From the NCBI GenBank assembly GCA_023421395.1, contig JAEZTL010000033.1, positions 1-64,000 on the forward strand: a stretch of DNA of 64,000 bases, given 5' to 3'. The notes beneath the pieces were generated by a model. The model was not told the origin of the DNA and searched no databases. It saw only the letters and a program-made list of their open reading frames with translations. The stretch comes from Bacillota bacterium (lineage in GTDB: Bacteria; Bacillota; Clostridia; Christensenellales; Aristaeellaceae). The position numbers were made by a program, and so were the translations under genes. Shown here piece by piece: positions 8,660 through 15,917 of the stretch (the stretch's first letter is position 1; every line of letters starts with the position of its first letter).

Positions 8660-10089
8660 GGAGTCTCTCCCCCTTCACCCGCCACGTCGTCCAGCGCGAT
8701 CAGCGCCGCGGCGTAGACGGCCATCGTGATTTCAAGTTCGGAAACCGACTGCGCCTCGTCCGGCTCGTGGGCCCGGCCGTGCCCCTCCGGCAAAAAATCC
8801 GGTCGCCCGGCGTCAGGGTAGCCGGGGCCGAAGGTGACCGCGTTTTTCAGTTCACGGGAGTAGGTGCCGCCGCCGGTGGCGTAGGGCGCGTCGTCCCGCC
8901 CGGTGACCGCTTGATACACCGCCTGCAGCGCCCGGATGCGCGGGTCGTCCTTGGGCATGTAAAAGGGTTTCTTGATCTCGAGGGTTTCCACGCGGAAGCC
9001 GTTCCCCGCCGCCCAAGCGGCAAAAGTTCCGCGGCAGTCTTCAAGATCAGTGGCAATGGACAGCCGGCAGTCCACCGTCAGGCGGATCCGCCCCGCCTCG
9101 AAGCCCACGAGCCCCACCACCTGGGTGGTTTTTCCGGTTTCCGTATCTTCCATGGCGATGCCCGTGACCTTGCCGTAAGTATCGCCGGAGAGAAGGGCGA
9201 CGGCCGCCAGCGATTTCGCGCCTGGCATCAGTCCGGAATCGGCCAGCGCCGAGGCGAGCCTTTCAATCGCGCTGACGCCGTACCAGGGCCGCGCCGCGTG
9301 CGCGGCTCTGCCCTGGGCGGAGACTTCAACCCGTCCGTCCTCGCCCGTTACCGCAATGTCCTCCGCACCGGCCAACGCGCGCCTCGCCGCTTCCAGCGGG
9401 CACGAAAGCACCGCCCGGGCCGTGGGGGGGACCATGTTGGAGACGGCCCCACCGGAGAATTCCACCAGCGCGCCGTCCGGCTCGACGATGGTCAGCGTCG
9501 CGTTCAGCATGCCCTTCTGCGCGAAGTTGGCCGGGAACGCGGAATCCGGCACGATGGAGGCGGCGGGCATCTTCTGAGTGCCGGCGAAATAGGCCATGTC
9601 CCGCATGCCGGTCTCCTCCGCGCCGCCCATCACGAGGCGGATTCCGTGGCGAAGCGGCAATCCCAATTCCCGGAACATGCGCATCAGCCCCAGCCCCATG
9701 GCACAGGCCATCTTGTTGTCGTGGACGCCCCGACCGATCAGCCAGTCGTCCACGCGCGTCGCGCTAAAGGGCGGGTACAGCCAGCCCTCGCCCACCGGCA
9801 CCACGTCCAAATGGCCGAAAATGCCCAAGCAGTTTTCCCGGTCACCCCACCAGGCGCTGGCGCAGTAGCCCTCGTGATCCTCCGTTATAAAGCCGTACGC
9901 CTCCGCGCGGGCGCGGGCGTAGTCCAGCATGCGCTTCACGTCGGGCCCGAAGGGCGCGCCGGGGGCGGCCAGATCCGCACGGCTGACGCTTTCGATCCGC
10001 GCGAAGTCCTGGAGATCCTCCACCACCGATTCGATGTTTTCCCCGATCCAGCGCCGGATGCGGTCCATATCGGCCTGATGCACGCTCAT
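8656..10089 (-). CDS. M20-family metallopeptidase (PepV/Sapep-like dipeptidase)
   Basis: A 477-residue zinc peptidase. GHLDVVPVG carries the first metal-binding His and Asp, GRGVHDNKMA the bridging Asp, and GGAEETG the general-base Glu pair. Length fits the PepV/Sapep group that cleaves dipeptides in the cytoplasm. I chose ATG 10089, which overlaps the tadA stop; upstream in-frame sequence belongs to tadA. A second paralogue lies at 53.1-54.5 kb. It probably finishes degradation of peptides imported by the Opp system. Confidence 0.92.
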   Translation of the reverse strand: MSVHQADMDRIRRWIGENIESVVEDLQDFARIESVSRADLAAPGAPFGPDVKRMLDYARARAEAYGFITEDHEGYCASAWWGDRENCLGIFGHLDVVPVGEGWLYPPFSATRVDDWLIGRGVHDNKMACAMGLGLMRMFRELGLPLRHGIRLVMGGAEETGMRDMAYFAGTQKMPAASIVPDSAFPANFAQKGMLNATLTIVEPDGALVEFSGGAVSNMVPPTARAVLSCPLEAARRALAGAEDIAVTGEDGRVEVSAQGRAAHAARPWYGVSAIERLASALADSGLMPGAKSLAAVALLSGDTYGKVTGIAMEDTETGKTTQVVGLVGFEAGRIRLTVDCRLSIATDLEDCRGTFAAWAAGNGFRVETLEIKKPFYMPKDDPRIRALQAVYQAVTGRDDAPYATGGGTYSRELKNAVTFGPGYPDAGRPDFLPEGHGRAHEPDEAQSVSELEITMAVYAAALIALDDVAGEGGETP

Positions 10090-10547
10090 GGTTCCTCTCT
10101 CTTTCTGTGTTCGGCAAAAAAATCCGAAAGCAGCGCCTGGCACGATTCGGCCAGTACGCCGCCGTCGGCACGGGCGAAGTGGGTGAAGGCGGGGTCCTCG
10201 GTGATGCGGTAGACGCTGCCGCAGCACCCGGCGGCTGGGTCGGCCGCGCCGAAGACCACCCGCTCCAGCCGCGCGGCGACGATGGCCCCGGCGCACATTG
10301 CGCAGGGCTCCAGCGTCACATAGAGCGTGCAGCCAGTCAACCGCCAGCCCCCCAACGCCCGGGCCGCCGCGCGAATCGCCTCAATTTCCGCGTGGGCGGT
10401 GGGGTCCGCCGCCGATTCCCGCCGGTTCCGGCCGGTGGCCACAATTTCGCCGTTTCGCGCCACCACCGCGCCCACGGGAAGCTCGCCTTCCGCCAGCGCG
10501 CGCCGCGCCTCCTCCAGCGCGATTTTCATCAACGCTTCGTCGTTCAT
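10086..10547 (-). CDS. tadA: tRNA adenosine(34) deaminase
   Basis: A 153-residue zinc deaminase converting A34 to inosine in tRNA-Arg(ACG). HAE (zinc His plus catalytic Glu) and PCAMC (two zinc Cys) are both present. I chose ATG 10547 because GGGAGGG sits just upstream; the longer reading adds unrelated residues. It leads an operon with the dipeptidase and XRE genes and is divergent from deoC. Confidence 0.96.
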   Translation of the reverse strand: MNDEALMKIALEEARRALAEGELPVGAVVARNGEIVATGRNRRESAADPTAHAEIEAIRAAARALGGWRLTGCTLYVTLEPCAMCAGAIVAARLERVVFGAADPAAGCCGSVYRITEDPAFTHFARADGGVLAESCQALLSDFFAEHRKREEP

Positions 10548-10619
10548 TTCGCCCTCCCATTGATTTGCCCCAATAGGATAGCACAATTTCCGGCAAATTA
10601 CCAGCCGGGCGTATTGCGC

Positions 10620-10648
10620 TTTCACAATCCGGGAAGTTGCGGTATAAT
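10620..10648 (+). promoter_or_regulatory. Promoter of deoC
   Basis: TTTCAC (10620-10625), 17-base spacer, TATAAT (10643-10648). The start codon lies 37 bases beyond the -10. Confidence 0.6.
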
Positions 10649-10684
10649 AGAGAAAAACGGGCGCATGCCCCTGGAGGAAGAGAT

Positions 10685-11359
10685 ATGAAGATCAGCCGGT
10701 ACTTTGACGCCGCGGTTTTGAAACCGGAGATGACCCGCGAGGAGGCGAAGGACGCCATCCGCCAGTCCATCGAGGCGGACAGCTACTCGGTCTGCGTGCG
10801 GGGCTGCGACATCCCCATGGCCGTGGAGATGTGCCGCGGCACGAACACCCTCGTCAGCTGTGTGCTGGACTTCCCCTACGGATACGGCGGCGCGGCAGGC
10901 AAGCGCGCGCTGGCAAAGGTCTACTGCCAGCAGGGCGCGAAGGAACTGGACATGGTAATGAACTACGGCTACGCCCGCGGCGGCGACTGGGACGTGGTCG
11001 AGGAGGAAATCCGCGGCGTGTGCGAGGAAGCCCACGCGGCGGGCGCGCTGGTGAAGGTGATCTTTGAGACCAGCCAACTGACGCTGGACCAGATCCGGAC
11101 CGCGACGGAGACGGCCATCAGGGCGGGCGCGGATTTCGTCAAGACCTCCACCGGCTTCAACGGCGCGGGAGCCACGAAGGAAGCCGTGCGGGCGATGCTG
11201 GAAACGGCGGCGGGCCGCGCCAGGGTGAAGCCCTCCGGCGGCATCCGCGACTACGCCACCGCGAAGATGTACGTGGACATGGGCGCCCAGCGTTTGGGTA
11301 TCGGCTTTTCCTCCGCCGCGGCCATTGCCAGGGGCGAAGGTACGGACGAGGCCTACTGA
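10685..11359 (+). CDS. deoC: Deoxyribose-phosphate aldolase
   Basis: A 224-residue class I aldolase that splits 2-deoxyribose 5-phosphate into glyceraldehyde 3-phosphate and acetaldehyde, as in nucleoside salvage. The Schiff-base Lys is in DFVKTSTGF and the second conserved Lys in VKPSGGIRD. The start is ATG 10685, 6 bases after GGAGGAAG. Length equals the short Bacillus-type enzyme. It is monocistronic, with its own promoter and terminator; no other deo genes are adjacent. Confidence 0.96.
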   Translation: MKISRYFDAAVLKPEMTREEAKDAIRQSIEADSYSVCVRGCDIPMAVEMCRGTNTLVSCVLDFPYGYGGAAGKRALAKVYCQQGAKELDMVMNYGYARGGDWDVVEEEIRGVCEEAHAAGALVKVIFETSQLTLDQIRTATETAIRAGADFVKTSTGFNGAGATKEAVRAMLETAAGRARVKPSGGIRDYATAKMYVDMGAQRLGIGFSSAAAIARGEGTDEAY

Positions 11360-11360
11360 T

Positions 11361-11416
11361 CCCCGCAAAAAAGCTCGCCCCCGGTCCAAAGCGGGCCGGG
11401 GGCGGGCTTTTTGCGG
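11361..11416. terminator. Bidirectional terminator between deoC and lacZ
   Basis: A GC-rich hairpin (CGCCCCCGG... paired with CCGGGGGCG, 11375-11406) flanked by AAAAAA on the left and TTTTT on the right, so it can end both convergent transcripts. Confidence 0.85.
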
Positions 11417-11417
11417 G

Positions 11418-14400
11418 TCAGACGGGCCGGATCATAAACGAGAAGGAATGGGGCGACTCGCCGTCGATCAAAAATTCCGGGTGAGTGCGGGAGCCCCAGC
11501 CGTCGTCGCCCCCGACGCCCATGCGCTTCATCGCGACATCCAGTACCGTATAGGTGATCGGCGGCAACTCGTCCGGATGCAGCGCGCTCGCCAGCTCTCC
11601 GGCGGTGTACGGCAGCACGGAGATTTCCAGCGGCGCGCCGTCCATCTCCACGCGAAGACCCGCGCCGCCCTCATCGGTCACTTCCAGCCAGCGCACGCCG
11701 GCGCGGTTGCCGCACTCCTGCGGCACCACGTAGCGGGTGAGGTTTTGCGCCGCGCCCATGGCATATACGCCCAGCCGCGCGCCGGCGAGACGGTCGATGT
11801 AATTCTCCTCCGGCCCCAGGCCGTAATAGCGCGCTGTGCAGAATCGGCTGGGCAGCCGCACCGAAAGGCCCACGGCGGGTACCGGCCCCATGCCGGGAAC
11901 GCCGGGCAGATCCAGCAAGACGCGCACGGCGCCGTCCGGCAGCATCTGGTAGGCGATGTCGGCGAAGGCGTCCTTCACGATGGGCAGCGCGTAGCGGAAG
12001 GTGATCTTCGGCGGCTCGCCGGGCAGCGAAGGCCTGACGTCCGCCAGCTTTGAGCACTCGGTGGCCGCGCGCCAGAACGCCATGTCCCGGTCGAAACCGC
12101 CTCCGCGGTCGGTATCGGTCGGGGCGCGGAACAAGCTTAGCTGGAAGGGCGTGACGATCAGCTCCGGCCCGCCGTCTTTTCTGTAGGAAGTCAGGCCGCC
12201 CTCCGGCAGCGAGATCAGCGCGCTGACGCCGCCGGCGAAAGCGCCCACATTCCAGTCGCCCGGCACGATCCGCACGTCCCCCTTGAGCGTTTCCGTCGCC
12301 CCGCTTACCCGGAATACGCACTGGCCGTGCATCTGCTCGTAGCCCTTTGGGGCCCAGGGCGCGTCCTCGCCCAGGCACAGCGAGCAGCCAACGGCGTATT
12401 CGCCGGCTTCACCGCACTCGGGCAGGTCCAGCGGCAGAAAAGCTTCCTCGCCCGCCGCCACCCGGGGAAACGCGTGGCCCGAGGCGATCTCTTTCCCGTC
12501 CTTCAAAAGAGAATAGCGCAGCACATACTCCTCCGTCCCGGTGAAGAGGTTGCGGTTGACCAGGCGCACGCCGCCCGCTTCCGGCAGAATCTTGACCGGC
12601 TGGTACAGGTATTTGACCTCTTGCATCTTGGGTGAGGGCGTTCGATCGGCGAACAGGATGCCGTTGGCGCAGAAGCTGCGGTCGTTGGGGCGGTCGAAGA
12701 AGTCTCCGCCGTAGGCGTAGCGCGCGGCGCCGCTCGGCGCGGTGGTGAGCAGCGCCTGATCGATGTAGTCCCAGATGAACCCCCCCTGGAACATCGGGTA
12801 CTTCTCCATGAGGTCGGTGTATTTGAACAGGTTGCCCACGGAGTTGCCCATGGCGTGGGCGTATTCGCACAGAATATAGGGCTTATCCGGAGCTTCCGTC
12901 AGGTATTTTTCCACTTCCCAGGGCCGGGTGTACATGCGGCTTTCGATGTCCGAGGTATCGTTATAGCGGCGGTCGAAGGACACGCCCTCATAATGTACCA
13001 GCCGCGTGTCGTCCATCTCGCGCATGAGGTTTGACATATTGTAAATCACTTCGCCGCCATAGCTCTCGTTGCCGCAGGACCAGATGAGGATCGACGGGTG
13101 GTTCTTGTCGCGCTCGATCATCGAGCGGGCCCGGTCGTTGACGGCGTCCTGCCAGGCGGGGTCGTCGCCCGGCACCGCCTTCTCCGCGCTGCGGCCGCGT
13201 GGCATCGACCAGGAGCCGTGGGTCTCCAGATTCGCCTCATCGACGACGTAGATGCCGTACCGGTCGCACAGTTCGTAGAGGCGGCTTTCGTTGGGATAGT
13301 GGCAGGTGCGCAGCGCGTTGATGTTGCTGCGCTTCATTTCGAAGATGTCCGAGAGCATCTCCGCTTCTGTCAGCGTACGTCCGCCCACGGCGCTGAACTC
13401 ATGACGATTCACGCCGCGCAGCTCCACGCGCTTGCCGTTGAGCAGCATCAGCTTGCCCTTCAGTTCGAAGCGGCGGAAGCCGACCATCGTCTCTGCGGCC
13501 TCGTACACGACGCCAGGCCCGGCCAGCGTAATTCGCAGCCGGTAGAGATTGGGCTCCTCCGCGCTCCACTTCCGGGGCGAGGCCACGGGGAGGGTGATTT
13601 GGGTAAGGGGCTTTGCGGGCAGCTCGACGCAGAGCGCCTCCTGTCCGGAATCGCCCGTCAGCTCAATCTTGGCGACAACCGCCTCGGCTTTGGGCAGCAC
13701 AAGGCGCATGCTCAAATCCAGCGAACCGTCCTTGAAATCATCGTTCAGAAGCGCCTTGGCGAACAGGTCCTCGACATGCGCCCGGGGCTGGGCGGTCAGG
13801 CGCACGGAGCGGATCAGCCCGGAAAAGCGCCAAAAATCCTGGTCCTCCAGCCACGAGGCGGCGGAGTGCCGGAAGAGCCGGACGGCGAGACGGTTTTTGC
13901 CCGGCTTCAGCGCCTCCGTCACATCAAAGTGGGAGGGTGTAAAGCCGTCCTCGGCATAACCGATAAACGTCCCGTTGATCCACGCGTAGAGCGCGGTCAC
14001 CGCGCCGTCGAAGGTGAGCGCCACCCGCCTGTCCAAAAAATCGTCCGGCAGCAGAAAATCGGCGACGTATTCCGCCACCGGGTTTTTTTCGGGAACCTGC
14101 GGCGGTCGGATCGGCTCCCACCCGTCCCAGGGATACTGAATGTTGAGGTATTGCGGCGCGGCGCAGCCGGAAAGCTCCAGGCAGCCGGGCACCCGCGTTT
14201 CCCGCCAGCCGGAAACGTCGAAGGAAGGGTGCTCGAAGCCTTCGGTCATCCCGTCCGTCCCGTGCGCGTAGTGAAGTTTCCAGTCGCCGTCCAGGGATTT
14301 CACAAGGCCGCTGCTCCGGTGGTCGGCCTCCTCCGGGCTTTGATACACGGCGTGGTCCGAGTGGGCGCTCAGCCGGTTTACGGCATAGACGCGCGGATCG

Positions 14401-14435
14401 TAAAGCCAGTCCAGGGTGGGGTTTTTTCCCTTCAT
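11418..14435 (-). CDS. lacZ: Beta-galactosidase, GH2 family
   Basis: A 1005-residue LacZ-type enzyme with the usual five-domain layout: sugar-binding jelly roll, GH2 immunoglobulin domain, TIM barrel, and C-terminal Bgal_small_N domain. The acid/base is Glu457 (CGNESYGG) and the nucleophile Glu524 (CEYAHAMGNS), at positions close to E. coli 461 and 537. There is no signal peptide, so lactose or galactosides must be imported first. GGAGGTG precedes the ATG. The gene follows a relic of a sugar ABC permease by 20 bases, is read from a strong promoter with a LacI-type operator, and is divergent from the LacI-family gene. Confidence 0.96.
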   Translation of the reverse strand: MKGKNPTLDWLYDPRVYAVNRLSAHSDHAVYQSPEEADHRSSGLVKSLDGDWKLHYAHGTDGMTEGFEHPSFDVSGWRETRVPGCLELSGCAAPQYLNIQYPWDGWEPIRPPQVPEKNPVAEYVADFLLPDDFLDRRVALTFDGAVTALYAWINGTFIGYAEDGFTPSHFDVTEALKPGKNRLAVRLFRHSAASWLEDQDFWRFSGLIRSVRLTAQPRAHVEDLFAKALLNDDFKDGSLDLSMRLVLPKAEAVVAKIELTGDSGQEALCVELPAKPLTQITLPVASPRKWSAEEPNLYRLRITLAGPGVVYEAAETMVGFRRFELKGKLMLLNGKRVELRGVNRHEFSAVGGRTLTEAEMLSDIFEMKRSNINALRTCHYPNESRLYELCDRYGIYVVDEANLETHGSWSMPRGRSAEKAVPGDDPAWQDAVNDRARSMIERDKNHPSILIWSCGNESYGGEVIYNMSNLMREMDDTRLVHYEGVSFDRRYNDTSDIESRMYTRPWEVEKYLTEAPDKPYILCEYAHAMGNSVGNLFKYTDLMEKYPMFQGGFIWDYIDQALLTTAPSGAARYAYGGDFFDRPNDRSFCANGILFADRTPSPKMQEVKYLYQPVKILPEAGGVRLVNRNLFTGTEEYVLRYSLLKDGKEIASGHAFPRVAAGEEAFLPLDLPECGEAGEYAVGCSLCLGEDAPWAPKGYEQMHGQCVFRVSGATETLKGDVRIVPGDWNVGAFAGGVSALISLPEGGLTSYRKDGGPELIVTPFQLSLFRAPTDTDRGGGFDRDMAFWRAATECSKLADVRPSLPGEPPKITFRYALPIVKDAFADIAYQMLPDGAVRVLLDLPGVPGMGPVPAVGLSVRLPSRFCTARYYGLGPEENYIDRLAGARLGVYAMGAAQNLTRYVVPQECGNRAGVRWLEVTDEGGAGLRVEMDGAPLEISVLPYTAGELASALHPDELPPITYTVLDVAMKRMGVGGDDGWGSRTHPEFLIDGESPHSFSFMIRPV

Positions 14436-14454
14436 AAAAACAGGGCACCTCCAT

Positions 14455-14553
14455 TTATTTTACGGACCCGGCGATCCCTTCGGCAAAGAACCTCTGCAGC
14501 GAGAATAAGGTCGCGATGGTGGGCAGCGCGCACAGAAGCACCGCCATCTTTTT
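14455..14553 (-). pseudogene. C-terminal relic of a MalG-type sugar ABC permease
   Basis: Translating the minus strand from 14553 gives about 31 codons ending ...SLQRFFAEGIAGSVK then TAA. This closely resembles the C-terminus of carbohydrate ABC permeases of the MalG family (typically ending QRYFVEGI..GAVKG). A TAG stop sits three codons before the first Met, so the rest of the gene is missing. It ends 20 bases before lacZ, where the last transporter gene of a sugar operon would be. Deletion between promoter and this tail is the simplest explanation. Confidence 0.7.
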
Positions 14554-14618
14554 CTAGATTACCCCTCGCAATAGCTTATTTCGTACAGGCGGACGCCCGT
14601 ACGGTGCACGGCAGGAAA

Positions 14619-14632
14619 TGTAAACCTTTACT
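14619..14632. promoter_or_regulatory. LacI-family operator candidate at lacZ promoter
   Basis: TGTAAACCTTTACT is a near-palindrome like LacI/GalR-family operators. It lies 12 bases downstream of the lacZ -10, over the expected transcription start region. Its first 11 bases recur exactly at 14792 in the regulator promoter. Confidence 0.6.
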
Positions 14633-14643
14633 TTTTCATCAGG

Positions 14644-14673
14644 ATTATATCATGCGCGCCGAAAGGCTGTCAA
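14644..14673 (-). promoter_or_regulatory. lacZ operon promoter
   Basis: Perfect TTGACA (14673-14668), 18-base spacer, perfect TATAAT (14649-14644), directed to lacZ. It probably drove a sugar transporter operon before the deletion described for the permease relic. Confidence 0.8.
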
Positions 14674-14790
14674 CGCGCATTCAATATTTTCGAAACATTT
14701 AAATGTAGAAATGGTGAATTGTCCGTTCATTCAGCCCATCTAGCCCCAGTCAATTTTTGGCGAAATGCAGATTTCCCGAAACACCCCTTC

Positions 14791-14819
14791 TTGTAAACCT
14801 TTTCATTCAGCGGTATACT
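14791..14819 (+). promoter_or_regulatory. Autoregulated promoter of the LacI-family gene
   Basis: TTGTAA (14791-14796), 17-base spacer, TATACT (14814-14819). The -35 overlaps TGTAAACCTTTTCA (14792-14805), sharing 11 bases with the lacZ operator. Repeated TATACT hexamers follow. The regulator probably represses itself and lacZ. Confidence 0.65.
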
Positions 14820-14859
14820 ATATACTATACTCCGGATGCAGGCCGCGGGAGGAACCCTC

Positions 14860-15903
14860 ATGAACGAGCACACCACCATTTTCGACATCGCGCGGGAGGC
14901 AGGCTTCTCCATCGCCACGGTTTCCCGCGTGATCAGCGGCAGCGCGCCGGTCCGCGCCGAGACGCGCGAGCGGGTCATGGCCGTGGTCGACAAATACAAT
15001 TTCCGGCCCAGCCTGGTCGCCACAGGCCTTTCCCGCAAGAAGACCCATACAATGGGCATCATCATTCCGCTGATTGAGAACCCTTTTTATTCAAAGACGT
15101 GCGTGGCGCTGCAGCTGGAAGCTCAGCGGCTCAACTATTCGACGCTGCTGTTTCAGGTTCCCCGCGGCACCATACTCGCCCAGGACTTCATTGACCAGCT
15201 GATCGCGCGGCGGCTGGATGGGGTGATCTTCTCCGGCGACGTGACCGACGACACCTCCAGCGACGCCGCGGTGGACAGCATGCTGCAACTGAGGCGGCAG
15301 ATGCCGCTGGTGGCCATCAACCTCAGGGACGCCTGCCAGGAGCTGCCCTGCCTGATGCTGGATCTGGCGGCCTGTTCCAGGCTGGCCATCCGCCATCTGA
15401 CAAAGCTGGGGCACCGGCGCATCGCGCTGATCGGGGGTATGGGCTCGGCGCAGCTCCCCAACACCCGCGAGCAGGGGTATCTGGACGAGATGGAAAAGCT
15501 GGGCGGCGTCCCCTATCCGATGACCTTGGGGGAATCCGCCGTGGAGGGCGAAGCCTGCGTCACCAGCCTTCTGGCGCAGCTCAATGGGCGGGAACGGCCC
15601 ACCGCACTGGTGGCCTTCAACGATCTGGTGGCGCTGGGGGCGCTCCGGCAGCTTAAGCGCATCGGCCTGAAGGTGCCGGAGGACATTGCGCTGGTGGGCT
15701 GCGACAACCAGTTCTTCGCCCCCTATACAAACCCGCCCCTGACCACGCTGGACCTGCGCGTCGAGGAGACCAGCCGCTTGGCGATGAGTCTGCTGGTGAG
15801 CGCCCAGACCGCCAACCTGGACGGCTTCGAGCAGTACTTCGCACCCACGCTGATCGTCCGCGAATCCTGCGGTTTTCTGATGAACGGCCAGCCTCCGGCC
15901 TGA
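14860..15903 (+). CDS. LacI-family transcriptional regulator
   Basis: A 347-residue repressor. The N-terminal LacI helix-turn-helix (TIFDIAREAGFSIATVSRVISG) and hinge (NFRPSLVATGLSRKKTHTMGIIIP) are followed by a periplasmic-binding-protein-like sugar sensor ending near residue 335. ATG 14860 is chosen because GGGAGG lies just upstream. It is divergent from lacZ and 14 bases ahead of the GH95 gene, so it likely controls both with a galactoside or fucosyl-galactoside as inducer. Confidence 0.93.
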   Translation: MNEHTTIFDIAREAGFSIATVSRVISGSAPVRAETRERVMAVVDKYNFRPSLVATGLSRKKTHTMGIIIPLIENPFYSKTCVALQLEAQRLNYSTLLFQVPRGTILAQDFIDQLIARRLDGVIFSGDVTDDTSSDAAVDSMLQLRRQMPLVAINLRDACQELPCLMLDLAACSRLAIRHLTKLGHRRIALIGGMGSAQLPNTREQGYLDEMEKLGGVPYPMTLGESAVEGEACVTSLLAQLNGRERPTALVAFNDLVALGALRQLKRIGLKVPEDIALVGCDNQFFAPYTNPPLTTLDLRVEETSRLAMSLLVSAQTANLDGFEQYFAPTLIVRESCGFLMNGQPPA

Positions 15904-15917
15904 AAAGAGGGATGTAC

